Of a stretch of 64,000 nt of DNA, positions 10,361 through 19,214 are shown one piece after another (within the stretch, counting starts at the first letter, position 1; every line of letters begins with the position of its first letter). The notes beneath the pieces are model-generated. The model was not told the origin of the DNA, did no database searches, and worked only from the letters and a program-made list of their open reading frames with translations. The position numbers and the translations under genes are program-made. The DNA comes from CAZGZD01 sp964530005 (GTDB taxonomy: Bacteria > Patescibacteriota > Microgenomatia > UBA1406 > GWC2-37-13): contig CAZGZD010000002.1 of NCBI GenBank assembly GCA_964530005.1, positions 1 through 64,000 of the forward strand, given 5' to 3'.

Positions 10361-12067
10361 CTACTGATTCTTAAACAGTTTTAAAAACGCTTCTTTGGGT
10401 ATCTCGACCCGCCCCACCATCTTCATTTTTTTCTTTCCGGCTTTCTGCTTTTTGAGAAGCTTATCCTTGCGAGTCCTATCTCCTCCATACAGTTTTGCGG
10501 TGACGTCTTTGCGGAGGGCGGATATCTTCTCACTGGCAATAGGCTTACCATTATATGCAGCCTTTACCTTCACATCATACTGCTGGCGTGGAATCACCTC
10601 TTTAATTCGGGAAACCAGCTCCCGGGCCTTATTTTGTGCACGTGCATGCACCACAACCTGTGAAAACTCATCTACAATCTCATCATTCAGACTTATATCC
10701 AGTCTTGCAGCTTCAACCGGGACAAATCCAGCCAGCTCCCAGTCAAGTGAGGCATATCCTGAAGTCGTGCTTTTGAGTTTGTCAAAAAAATCAGAGATCA
10801 TCTCACTCATTGGCATTCTGTAGGTAATTGTGACCTGACTTTTATTGTCCATATTCACAAACTCACCCCGATACTCTTCAATCAGTCGAATCACTGCATT
10901 AAGGTATTCGCTTGGCGTAACAACAAGCACCTCAACATATGGCTCCAGGTAACCATTCGCATCCTTAAGATACTCAACCTGTGGGGGAGTAAGAATCAGG
11001 TCGAGCGCATACTCACGCTCCAGGCGCTCACGTACTACATCGGCGTGTAGAAGGCCTAAAAATCCCACACGAAATCCAGCTCCAAGTGCGCGCGAGTAGA
11101 TGGGAGTAAAGATGAGTGCGGAATCATTGAGATACAGCTTCTCAAGAGCGCGGGAAAGATTGAGATACTGATTTGGATCTGTCGTAAAAAAAGATGCATA
11201 CACCATCGGCTTCACTTCTTTATACCCTGCAACTGCCGAAATATCCGAATTTTTGGCAACTATGGTATCTCCAACTTTCACCATATGAATATCCTTAAGA
11301 TTTGTCATTATGTATCCTATCTCTCCGTCTGTCAGTGAATCCTTGGCGATAAGGTCAGGTGTGAAGATACCCACCTCAGTTGTGACAAATGTATTGCCAG
11401 CAATCTTTAGCTCCAGTGAGTCGCGTTTTTTTACTGTCCCGCCAAAGATTCTAACAAATGCAATTACTCCACGATGTGAATCGTAGTAGGAATCAAAAAT
11501 AAGCGCACGTGGCTCACTTTTCTCTGCAGGACGTGGTGGAGGAATTTTATCAATTATCTTATCCAGGATTTCAGGCACTCCCTGACCTGTCTTGGCCGAT
11601 ACATACTGAATGTCACTTTCGGATATTCCCAAAAACTCAATAAGCTGTGCTGCAACTTTTTTTACATTGGCCGTTGGAAGATCGATCTTATTGATTATCG
11701 GCAGTATGGTGAGATTCTTGTCAATCGCCTTAAAACAGTTGGCCACAGTCTGCGCCTGAACACCTTGCGTCGCGTCAACGAGAAGCACAGCCCCCTCAAC
11801 ACACGCAAGCGTTCGGTCCACTTCATACGAAAAATCCACATGTCCCGGTGTATCAATAAGATTAAGCGTATGATCTTTATACTGCATACGGACAGGAGCG
11901 AGCTTTATCGTAATCCCGCGCTCACGCGATATAGGGTTACGATCAAGCATCTGATCATCATGGCTACCCGCTACTACAGTGCCGGTCACCTCAAGCATAC
12001 GATCCGCAAGAGTGGATTTGCCATGATCGACATGAGCTATAATTGCGAAATTGCGAATAGGCTTCAT
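10361..12067 (-). CDS. lepA: Elongation factor 4 (LepA)
   Basis: Translational GTPase that acts on stalled or initiating ribosomes. The 568-aa protein has the G domain with AHVDHGKS (G1), RGITIK (G2), DTPGHVDF (G3), NKIDLP (G4), followed by domains II, III, V and the LepA-specific C-terminal domain (about residues 460-568, ending in the TRKDKLLKKQKAGKKKMK type tail). About 30 residues shorter than E. coli LepA. It is the only minus-strand gene in the first 18 kb and its 3' end abuts that of miaA. Confidence 0.95.
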   Translation of the reverse strand: MKPIRNFAIIAHVDHGKSTLADRMLEVTGTVVAGSHDDQMLDRNPISRERGITIKLAPVRMQYKDHTLNLIDTPGHVDFSYEVDRTLACVEGAVLLVDATQGVQAQTVANCFKAIDKNLTILPIINKIDLPTANVKKVAAQLIEFLGISESDIQYVSAKTGQGVPEILDKIIDKIPPPRPAEKSEPRALIFDSYYDSHRGVIAFVRIFGGTVKKRDSLELKIAGNTFVTTEVGIFTPDLIAKDSLTDGEIGYIMTNLKDIHMVKVGDTIVAKNSDISAVAGYKEVKPMVYASFFTTDPNQYLNLSRALEKLYLNDSALIFTPIYSRALGAGFRVGFLGLLHADVVRERLEREYALDLILTPPQVEYLKDANGYLEPYVEVLVVTPSEYLNAVIRLIEEYRGEFVNMDNKSQVTITYRMPMSEMISDFFDKLKSTTSGYASLDWELAGFVPVEAARLDISLNDEIVDEFSQVVVHARAQNKARELVSRIKEVIPRQQYDVKVKAAYNGKPIASEKISALRKDVTAKLYGGDRTRKDKLLKKQKAGKKKMKMVGRVEIPKEAFLKLFKNQ

Positions 12068-12086
12068 ATGAATATGTAATTATACA

Positions 12087-12115
12087 TTGAAGTCATAGTC
12101 ATTTTAATTTAGAAT
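12087..12115 (+). promoter_or_regulatory. Promoter of the cupin gene, leaderless-type
   Basis: TTGAAG (12087-12092), 17-base spacer, TAGAAT (12110-12115), then 6 bases to ATG 12122. It lies in the 54-base divergent gap between lepA and the cupin gene. Confidence 0.65.
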
Positions 12116-12121
12116 GTTGTG

Positions 12122-12457
12122 ATGAGAAAAATCAATGCATCTGACCTTCCCACAACCCAAGCGCATAATAAAGTTTCCAGAAAAGCACTCGTTAAGGTGG
12201 GAGATATGAAGTCCTCCATACAAACAGTAAATGATGCACTTCTTAAGCCGGAAGAAGGCTTCGAACCTCACCGCCATATTGACGGGGAAGAAATTTACTA
12301 TTTTCTGGAAGGCTCTGGAATAATGCAGATAGAAGGCAATGATTTTGATGTCAAGTATGGAGATTGCATAATAATTGAAGTGGGAGAATCTCACGGATTA
12401 AAAAATAATTCAACCAAGCTTTTGCGATTTATAACAATCCGCTCTTCTTTTCAGTAA
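12122..12457 (+). CDS. Small cupin-domain protein
   Basis: Single-domain cupin of 111 aa. Cupin motif 1 is visible as EEGFEPHRHIDGEEIYYFLEG (read in parts; the metal-binding pattern H-x-H-x(3,4)-E) and motif 2 as YGDCIIIEVGESHGLKN, so the usual His/Glu/His metal ligands are present. Substrate cannot be told; small cupins of this type are often sugar isomerases/epimerases or sensors, and this one sits at the start of the glycan region. ATG 12122 is preferred to the GTG three bases earlier because of the promoter spacing. Confidence 0.8.
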   Translation: MRKINASDLPTTQAHNKVSRKALVKVGDMKSSIQTVNDALLKPEEGFEPHRHIDGEEIYYFLEGSGIMQIEGNDFDVKYGDCIIIEVGESHGLKNNSTKLLRFITIRSSFQ

Positions 12458-12579
12458 AGAATTTACTTTAAGTATATTACTGACCATTTTTCTATTTTCA
12501 TAGGATTCCAATCGCAGATAGGTTGCCAATAATATCGACACACATCGTAGGGACGCTATAAATCAGTATAAGTTTGTAT

Positions 12580-12585
12580 TATAAT
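12580..12585 (+). promoter_or_regulatory. -10 box of the first GT2 gene of the glycan region
   Basis: TATAAT ends 7 bases before ATG 12593. The 135-base gap before the gene shows nothing else clear; the -35 region is poor. Confidence 0.55.
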
Positions 12586-12592
12586 ATCGGTC

Positions 12593-13348
12593 ATGGAAAA
12601 AGAACAGAAAAAACACTTTCTTAGCATTATTATTCCAACCTATAAGCAAGAGCAGACAATCGTCAAAAATATACGTCATATAAAAAGTGCACTCGACAAG
12701 ATAAGATACAACTACGAAATCATAGTAGTTATCGACGGAATACTTGATAATGCAAGCCGCACGATACGGAATGCCAAGATCCCGCATGTCAAGACAATCA
12801 CGTACGCCAAAAATCAAGGTAAGGCTCATGCCATCCGAGTGGGGATGAAGCGCGCAGTGGGGGATTATGTAATGTATATGGACTCAGGTCAGGAGATCAA
12901 TCCCAATGGCATATCAATGCTTCTTGAACACATGGAATGGTACCAGGCAGATATCATAGTTGGATCCAAGCGCCACCCCGCCTCATTAGTTCATTACCCA
13001 TTGATTCGTAAAATACTCAGCTATGGTTACTATTACCTCGTTAAAGTATTGTTTAATATAAAAGTCAGAGATACTCAAGCGGGAATTAAAATCTACAGAA
13101 ATAGAGTATTAAAGAGAATTCTTCCACGCCTTGTTGAAAAAAAATTTGCAGGAGATCTTGAGATGCTTGTCGTAGCGAGGACACTTGGGTATAAAAAAAT
13201 CTATGAGGCTCCAATTAAACTAAATTATAACCTTGGTGGGGTTACGTCTGCTGCAACGTGGAAGTCCATCTGGGGAATCTTAGTTGATACTATTGCAATC
13301 TATTATCGCACCTTTGTTCTCCGATATTATGAAAAAAATAAGAAATAA
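12593..13348 (+). CDS. GT2 family glycosyltransferase, polyprenyl-phosphate type
   Basis: GT-A fold transferase of 251 aa resembling dolichyl/undecaprenyl-phosphate mannosyl- or glucosyltransferases. SIIIPTYKQEQTI opens the nucleotide-binding fold. The segment expected to hold the DxD metal site reads YMDSGQEINP, so only the first Asp of the usual DADxQ is kept. IVGSKR and RDTQAGIKIYRNRVL are the later family motifs (typically GSR and DxxxGFKxF). No C-terminal transmembrane pair is present, so it may donate to a lipid carrier made elsewhere. It overlaps the next gene by 20 bases. Confidence 0.8.
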   Translation: MEKEQKKHFLSIIIPTYKQEQTIVKNIRHIKSALDKIRYNYEIIVVIDGILDNASRTIRNAKIPHVKTITYAKNQGKAHAIRVGMKRAVGDYVMYMDSGQEINPNGISMLLEHMEWYQADIIVGSKRHPASLVHYPLIRKILSYGYYYLVKVLFNIKVRDTQAGIKIYRNRVLKRILPRLVEKKFAGDLEMLVVARTLGYKKIYEAPIKLNYNLGGVTSAATWKSIWGILVDTIAIYYRTFVLRYYEKNKK

Positions 13349-14948
13349 GCGCGCATTTGTTTTACCGAAAGTCACTGTCTTGATGTCGGCTTACAATTCA
13401 GAAAAGTATATCTCCACAGCAATTAAAAGCATACTCAAACAGACTTACAAAAACTTTGAGTTAATTATTATCGATGATTGCTCAAGTGATAGTACTTGGT
13501 CAATAATTCAAACATATGCCAAAGGTGATAGTAGGATAGTCGCACTACGTAATAAAAAAAATATTGGAGGGTGCCAAACTCTGAATAAAGGACTGCAAAT
13601 AGCAAAGGGAGAATACATTGCACGAGCTGATAATGATGACATATCTTATCATTATAGACTAAAAAAACAAGTTAGTTTTCTCAATACCCATCCAGACGTT
13701 GGAATCGTCGGGGGAGCTATGGAAATAGTTGATCAAAATGACAAGGTGACAGAAGTAAGAAAATACCATCTCAATGATAAAGATATACGAAGATATATAT
13801 TTAGATACAGCCCATTTTCTCACCCTCTTATCATGATGAGAAAAAAAGTTCTTGATACGGTTGGCTACTACAACAAAGAATATGCCCCAGCTGATGACTA
13901 TGAACTTTACTTTAGAATAGGTACTATTTCCAAGTTTGCAAACTTACGAGATATCCTTCTCAAATATCGAGTAGTGACAAACTCGATGACTCAAACCTTG
14001 ACAAAGAAAATGGAGCTTGGCACTATAAAGGCTCGACGTAAATACAGTAGTACAGAGCATTACCAAATGACAATCTTTGATCATCTTTATAATTTTTTAC
14101 AGTATCTCTCAATATTTACTTTTCCTTCAAAATTAAAAATTAGGATATTCAACATACTGAGGAACAGTAAAGTCAAAAATAGTAAAAATAGTGGCAAGGT
14201 TATACTTATTACAGGTGCTGGCTCTGGATTAGGCAAATTAATCGCAAATGAGCTATCGCGTAGTGGACATATTACTTACGGAACATATCTATCAAGTGTT
14301 ATAAAAAAAAGTAAGACTACACTAATTCGTACAGATATTACGTCAGATAAAGATGTCTCTTCCCTTGTTTCAAAAATAATTTCCAAAGAAAATCGTATTG
14401 ATGTCATTGTCAATAATGCCGGCATGACACTGTCAGGTCCGTCACTTGATTTTACAGAAAAGGAATTTAAAAAAATTCTTGATACTAACATCTTGGGATC
14501 ATTCAGACTAATTAAATCAGTATTTTCATCTGGCGCGAAGCCCTCTCTCATTATTAATGTCACATCACTCAATGCATTCTTATCGGTTCCCAATTTTGGC
14601 TTATATTCTTCATCCAAACATGCTATGGAGGCTTTGGGCCTTGCCCTTCGCTACGAGCTCGCACCTCTGACTCAAGTGGTGAACATCACACCAGGTGCTC
14701 TTCTGTCAAAAAACAACACAAAAATGAGCCACAAAGCAGTGCGAGAGAAATTCTCTATTCTAAATTGGATTATTCCACTAACACCACCAATAAAAGTAGC
14801 GAAAATTATTGCAAAACTCGTTGACAAACCAAACCTTCCTAAACGAGTCATTATAGGAAGAGATGCTCAACTTATAAATTTAATACAAAGACTTTTACCT
14901 GATTTTATTTTTGATTGGGTATTAATAAGTATTTGGAATAAAAAATAA
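13329..14948 (+). CDS. GT2 glycosyltransferase fused to a short-chain dehydrogenase/reductase
   Basis: One uninterrupted 539-aa reading frame with two enzymes. Residues about 13-240 are a GT2 transferase (KVTVLMSAYNSEKYI, LIIIDDCSSDST, metal site ARADNDD). Residues about 289-539 are a classical SDR with the NAD(P) motif TGAGSGLG (295-302), NNAG (362-365), a Ser in the NVTSLNAF strand and YSSSK (Tyr426, Lys430), so the catalytic set looks intact. The start at ATG 13329 is chosen over TTG 13284, which would overlap the previous gene by 65 bases. The pairing suggests an NAD(P)-dependent sugar reduction coupled to transfer, but the substrate is unknown. Confidence 0.82.
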   Translation: MKKIRNKRAFVLPKVTVLMSAYNSEKYISTAIKSILKQTYKNFELIIIDDCSSDSTWSIIQTYAKGDSRIVALRNKKNIGGCQTLNKGLQIAKGEYIARADNDDISYHYRLKKQVSFLNTHPDVGIVGGAMEIVDQNDKVTEVRKYHLNDKDIRRYIFRYSPFSHPLIMMRKKVLDTVGYYNKEYAPADDYELYFRIGTISKFANLRDILLKYRVVTNSMTQTLTKKMELGTIKARRKYSSTEHYQMTIFDHLYNFLQYLSIFTFPSKLKIRIFNILRNSKVKNSKNSGKVILITGAGSGLGKLIANELSRSGHITYGTYLSSVIKKSKTTLIRTDITSDKDVSSLVSKIISKENRIDVIVNNAGMTLSGPSLDFTEKEFKKILDTNILGSFRLIKSVFSSGAKPSLIINVTSLNAFLSVPNFGLYSSSKHAMEALGLALRYELAPLTQVVNITPGALLSKNNTKMSHKAVREKFSILNWIIPLTPPIKVAKIIAKLVDKPNLPKRVIIGRDAQLINLIQRLLPDFIFDWVLISIWNKK

Positions 14949-14960
14949 TTCACTTTTATA

Positions 14961-15833
14961 ATGATAATTACTAATCTTACAGGTGGACTGGGCAATCAAA
15001 TGTTCCAATACGCCTTAGGAAGACATTTGGCTATTAAGAATAAAGCAGAGTTGAAATTGCATTTCACAAATGCACTATTTTCTACACAAAGATCTTTCGA
15101 TCTGGATTGCTTTAACATAGATGCGATGTTTGCTTCAGATAGAGACCTATCAAAACTGGGAATTTCAAATAAAAGAATTGTGAACAGACTTGCTTATCTT
15201 TTAGATCAAAGATTTCGAATTAGAATAAATCGCTCTATAATTACAGAAAAAAGACCTACATTTGACAAGAATATTCTAAAGCTTTCAGGTGATATTTATC
15301 TTCAGGGGTATTGGCAGTCAGAATACTACTTCAAAGATGTCGCTGATCAAATTCGCTCTGACTTTAAATTTGTAAAAAAAATAAGTAAAAAAAATGAAGC
15401 TATAGTCAGGCTAATTCGCCACTCAAATTCTGTAAGTCTCCATATCAGAAGAGGGGATTACGTGACAGATAGTAGCGTCAAGAAAATTTTCACATCTATG
15501 AATAGCTTATATTATAAAAGAGCAATGAACATTATAGAAAGAAAAGTAAAAAGTCCCCATTTCTTTATATTTTCAGATGACATAAAGTGGGCCAAGGAGA
15601 ATATAAAAAGCAAATATAAAATATTATTTATCAAACATAATAAAGGTAAATATTCTTACGAAGACATGAGGCTTATGAGTCTGTGCCGGAATAATATAAT
15701 TGCAAACAGTAGTTTTAGTTGGTGGGGAGCGTGGCTGAATAAAAATAATGATAAAATTATTATTTCACCAAGAAAGTGGAGCAGCACTGAACTCGGTAGG
15801 GATCTTTTGTTAAAAAATTGGATTAAGACATGA
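14961..15833 (+). CDS. GT11 family fucosyltransferase (alpha-1,2 type)
   Basis: Expected to transfer L-fucose from GDP-fucose to a galactose-type acceptor. The 290-aa protein has the GT11 N-terminal signature TGGLGNQMFQYALGRHLA, the donor-binding HIRRGDYV motif (about residues 157-164), and the C-terminal NSSFSWWGAWL motif. This matches FutC/WbsJ-type enzymes in length and motif order. The GDP-fucose needed would come from gmd (33.5 kb) and fcl (23.8 kb) in this same window. It ends with an ATGA overlap into the next gene. Confidence 0.92.
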   Translation: MIITNLTGGLGNQMFQYALGRHLAIKNKAELKLHFTNALFSTQRSFDLDCFNIDAMFASDRDLSKLGISNKRIVNRLAYLLDQRFRIRINRSIITEKRPTFDKNILKLSGDIYLQGYWQSEYYFKDVADQIRSDFKFVKKISKKNEAIVRLIRHSNSVSLHIRRGDYVTDSSVKKIFTSMNSLYYKRAMNIIERKVKSPHFFIFSDDIKWAKENIKSKYKILFIKHNKGKYSYEDMRLMSLCRNNIIANSSFSWWGAWLNKNNDKIIISPRKWSSTELGRDLLLKNWIKT

Positions 15834-16606
15834 AAGTTTATAAATCTAAAACAAAAAATTTAGGATATCTTCTATACAGACTTATTAAGCCCATCTTTGA
15901 TCCAATTAAGTTTTTACAAGGAATATATGGATATTTTTGGTACACAAAAGATCTCATTACCTATAAGTTAATGAATCCTTCCTCTAAGCTCTCTATCAGC
16001 AATCTTTTTCCCATACTTGATGAAAAAGTATCCTTCACTCCATTTGACGCACATTACTTCTATCAACAGTTGTGGGTATTTGAAAATGTGCTCAAAGTTA
16101 AGCCAAAAGCTCACGTAGATATTGCTTCAACCTATCAGATGAGTGGATACCTTTCAAAAATAGTTAAAACTACTTTCATAGATTACAGACCTATTAGTAC
16201 TAATCTAAAAAATCTAAGAATAAAAAAAGGCGACATTTTAAATTTAAAGCTGAAAACCAACTCGGTCTTATCTCTATCATGTCTACATGTAATTGAACAT
16301 ATTGGATTGGGTAGGTATGGAGATCCTATTGATCCCCTAGGTACTAAGAAAGCCTGTCTTGAGCTTTCTCGTACCCTTGCTCGAGGAGGCAAACTATATT
16401 TGTCTGCACCTATAGGTAAAAGCCGAGTTTGCTTTAATGCTCACAGAGTTCACACTCCTCAGACAATTCTCAAGTACTGCAAAGGGCTCAAACTTCTTTC
16501 GTTTTCTGTAGTAGATGATGAAGGAAAATTTCATGAAAACGTTGATTACAGTAAATATACTCACGCAAATTATGCATGCGGCATGTTCCTTTTTACTAAA
16601 AAATGA
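15830..16606 (+). CDS. DUF268-type methyltransferase-like protein
   Basis: The 258-aa protein resembles the DUF268 family found in glycan clusters, distantly related to SAM-dependent methyltransferases. The recognisable block is SCLHVIEHIGLGRYGDPIDPLG (about residues 148-169; read in parts), followed by ARGGKLYLSAPIGKSRVCFNAHRVH. The canonical SAM GxGxG loop is replaced by VDIASTYQMSGYLS, so cofactor use is not assured. It overlaps the genes on both sides by 4 bases (ATGA), a sign of translational coupling. Confidence 0.75.
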   Translation: MKVYKSKTKNLGYLLYRLIKPIFDPIKFLQGIYGYFWYTKDLITYKLMNPSSKLSISNLFPILDEKVSFTPFDAHYFYQQLWVFENVLKVKPKAHVDIASTYQMSGYLSKIVKTTFIDYRPISTNLKNLRIKKGDILNLKLKTNSVLSLSCLHVIEHIGLGRYGDPIDPLGTKKACLELSRTLARGGKLYLSAPIGKSRVCFNAHRVHTPQTILKYCKGLKLLSFSVVDDEGKFHENVDYSKYTHANYACGMFLFTKK

Positions 16607-17667
16607 AAATTCTATTTCACCTTGTTAATCCCCACAGCATCTATGCTGGACGATCAATTTACTATGGATACAAAAATGCATTTGAAGATTTGGGCCATGA
16701 ATTCAAGACATTAACCCCAAGTGATGATCAAAAGAAAATATTTGAGGAATACAAGCCGGATATATTTACAACAAGCATAAGTCCATTTGTTTTTAAGTAT
16801 TTAGACTTAAACAGCTTTAAAAGAGCCAAAAAGAGAGGAATGAAGGTCTTTGTAGGGACTCCTTTTTGGAAGTCTCCTTTTTCAAAACTAAGAGTCAATG
16901 AGACAGAAAGCCTATCAAAAAACATAGAGTGTATAAAGCTTATAAAAAGTGGTGAGTTCGGAGATGTTTATCATAGCATTTGTGAGCAAGGAGATCTTCG
17001 CATGGACGGATTCACTAAAGCGACAGGGTACCCGCTTCACACAATCTTACTTGCGGGTGATAAAACTCTTATTTTTCCTGAATATTCAAAAAAGTTTAAA
17101 GCAGATATTTCTTACATTGGCACTTACTTGCCCGGAAAGAAAAAGATTTTCAACGAACAGGTAAGACCACTTTTAAAAAATTACAAAGTAAAGATATATG
17201 GACAAGATTGGACTTTGCTGAGTCGGACCTTGGGGTTTGTACAAAGAGTAGGGCAGTATTTCAATACTCCATATCTGAAGTCTTTTCTCAAGCAACCTTT
17301 GAATTTGGATGATGAAAGAAGGGTATATGCTTCTTCATTAATTTCAATTAATATTCATGAGGAATACCAAAAAAAATTCTTAGGAGACATCAACGAGAGA
17401 ACATTTAAAATTCCGTTGGCTGGGGGCTTTGAGGTTGTCGACAATGTACCAGCCTTAAAAAAATATTTTAAAAGTGGAGTCGATATGATTATAGCTGAAG
17501 ACAAAAAAGACTGGCTTGATAAAATTGAGTTTTACATAAAGAACCCAGATAAAAGACTTAAAATAATTGAAGCCGGAAGAAAAAAAATACTTAGAGATCA
17601 TACTTATCACCAGAGAGTAGAACAAATTATCAGGTTATATGAAAAAAACAGGAAAAAAAATAGTTAA
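16603..17667 (+). CDS. CgeB-like glycosyltransferase
   Basis: The 354-aa protein looks like a GT-B fold transferase of the CgeB / glycosyltransferase family 1_2 type. It starts MKILFHLVNPHSIYAGRS. The C-terminal half carries INERTFKIPLAGGFEVVDNVPALKKYF and a final helix REKILRDHTYHQRVEQII-like segment (here RKKILRDHTYHQRV), typical of that group. No signal peptide or membrane segment. Acceptor and donor are unknown. Coupled to the upstream gene by ATGA and overlaps the next by 29 bases. Confidence 0.78.
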   Translation: MKILFHLVNPHSIYAGRSIYYGYKNAFEDLGHEFKTLTPSDDQKKIFEEYKPDIFTTSISPFVFKYLDLNSFKRAKKRGMKVFVGTPFWKSPFSKLRVNETESLSKNIECIKLIKSGEFGDVYHSICEQGDLRMDGFTKATGYPLHTILLAGDKTLIFPEYSKKFKADISYIGTYLPGKKKIFNEQVRPLLKNYKVKIYGQDWTLLSRTLGFVQRVGQYFNTPYLKSFLKQPLNLDDERRVYASSLISINIHEEYQKKFLGDINERTFKIPLAGGFEVVDNVPALKKYFKSGVDMIIAEDKKDWLDKIEFYIKNPDKRLKIIEAGRKKILRDHTYHQRVEQIIRLYEKNRKKNS

Positions 17668-18235
17668 TATCGGATGTGGTAAGACAAGAATTCCGGGCTC
17701 AATTGGATTGGATGTGGTTAAAATCAAGGGATTTGTTGATAAAGTACACGATCTGAATAAGACTCCTTATCCTTTTAAATCAAATTCAGTTGATGAGATA
17801 CATATGTATCATGTTCTTGAACATCTCGACAAGCCTTTAAAAAAAATTGAAGAGCTGCACCGAATACTTAAACCCAACGGAATACTTTATATTAGAGTTC
17901 CTCATTTTTCATCTCTTGGGGCATTTACCGACATAACGCATATTAGGCCCTTTGGATACTCAAGTTTTGATTGTTTCTCAAAGGACAACTATCAGCACTT
18001 CTATACAAAGAAAACGTTCAAGATCATTTTCAAAAAAATCAAATATTTTGGACTATATCCAAATACAGGAATATACGCTCAGTATATTCATCCCAATCAG
18101 TGTATCTGGCTTCTTAAGCCATTCGTCAGATTAATCGACTTTCTAATAAGTCTTTCACCTACCACCTTCGAAAGATTTTGGTGTTATTGGGTGGGAGGGG
18201 CTACAGAGTTGATTATTACCTTACAGAAGGAATGA
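17639..18235 (+). CDS. SAM-dependent methyltransferase (Methyltransf_11 type)
   Basis: Class I methyltransferase of 198 aa. Motif I is VNIGCGKTRIPGSIGLDV (residues about 9-26), the central motif is DEIHMYHVLEHLDKPLKKIEELHRILKPNGILYIRVPH (read in parts), typical of enzymes acting on sugars or lipids in glycan clusters. No membrane segment. It is the last gene of a plus-strand operon that begins at 12593 and its final 20 bases overlap, tail to tail, the minus-strand gene at 18216. Confidence 0.85.
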   Translation: MKKTGKKIVNIGCGKTRIPGSIGLDVVKIKGFVDKVHDLNKTPYPFKSNSVDEIHMYHVLEHLDKPLKKIEELHRILKPNGILYIRVPHFSSLGAFTDITHIRPFGYSSFDCFSKDNYQHFYTKKTFKIIFKKIKYFGLYPNTGIYAQYIHPNQCIWLLKPFVRLIDFLISLSPTTFERFWCYWVGGATELIITLQKE

Positions 18236-19214
18236 CAAATTCTTTGAGCTTTATATTGCGATGTCCCCAGTTTGCACTATTTCTCTTATAGGGCTTCTTT
18301 GTTCTCAACATTGAATTACAATTACGTACAAAGTCAAAGTAATTCACTGATGGTCTCCCCATCTTGCTCATTAAATGATCAATGTGATACATATTAAAAG
18401 GAATTATCTCTTGCTTATAGCCAAAACATCCGGCAACAAATAAGATATAACCGTCGAGATAGTCATTTCCCTCCTTTGTCTCATCATAACCTCTAATTTT
18501 TCCCCATGCCTCTTTACTCATCATTAAGAAATCTCCAGCGGCAAAGATATGATATCTATGAGAATGTATTTTAGCTTTTCTAAAGCGACTGTCAAAAAGG
18601 CCATAAAAAAACATATAAACTAAATAAACAATATTTTTAAACATTGCTGTCATTGAAGCTATACTAAGGAGCTTAACAAATTTATCACCACTCATTGTTT
18701 TGCTTAAATAAGCGCGGCGCTCACACTTTCTCAATATCTCTTTTGCGGATAGACTTGTAGAGTCCAACTTTAGATTAACATCAGTTCTGTTTGTTCTATA
18801 GAATGTATTTTTATCTAACTGAGCTGTTGTCAAAAATTTGATAAACTGTTCACTAAAAAGTATGTCTTGATTTGTGGAAATAATATAGTCTCCTGTAGCT
18901 CTTCTAACTCCTATATTTTTTGCAGTATATTCAAATAGCTTTACTCGATCACTATTTGGAAATAAATTATGAAGCTTCGGGGGAAAGATGATAAAGCGAA
19001 CTTTTAGGTATTTATTATCTTTAACCCTAAGGATTTCATACAACATCTTTTCTCCAAGTGGGGGATTGTACTCTACAATTATAAGTTCTATTGGAGACTT
19101 ATATTTGTTTGTCATATCGACTAAAACCCTAATAAGGGCATTTATTCTCTCCAATAAATTGCCTCCGTAGTTGTCGTTGCGAGCTGTGAATACAATAGAG
19201 ATTTTATTTTTCAT
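18216..19214 (-). CDS. GT-A fold glycosyltransferase, divergent
   Basis: The 332-aa protein starts KISIVFTARNDNYGG and has GVRRATGDYIISTNQDILFS (about residues 104-123), the layout of GT2 transferases, with TNQD in place of a clear DxD. The middle (about 195-215) holds a hydrophobic stretch (IVYLVYMFFYGLF). FAAGDFLMMSKEAWGKIRGYDE is the acceptor-side GGxxxxxxxxFxxxGGFxE equivalent. Donor unknown. It overlaps the upstream methyltransferase by 11 bases in the minus-strand operon 24785-18216. Confidence 0.72.
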   Translation of the reverse strand: MKNKISIVFTARNDNYGGNLLERINALIRVLVDMTNKYKSPIELIIVEYNPPLGEKMLYEILRVKDNKYLKVRFIIFPPKLHNLFPNSDRVKLFEYTAKNIGVRRATGDYIISTNQDILFSEQFIKFLTTAQLDKNTFYRTNRTDVNLKLDSTSLSAKEILRKCERRAYLSKTMSGDKFVKLLSIASMTAMFKNIVYLVYMFFYGLFDSRFRKAKIHSHRYHIFAAGDFLMMSKEAWGKIRGYDETKEGNDYLDGYILFVAGCFGYKQEIIPFNMYHIDHLMSKMGRPSVNYFDFVRNCNSMLRTKKPYKRNSANWGHRNIKLKEFVIPSVR

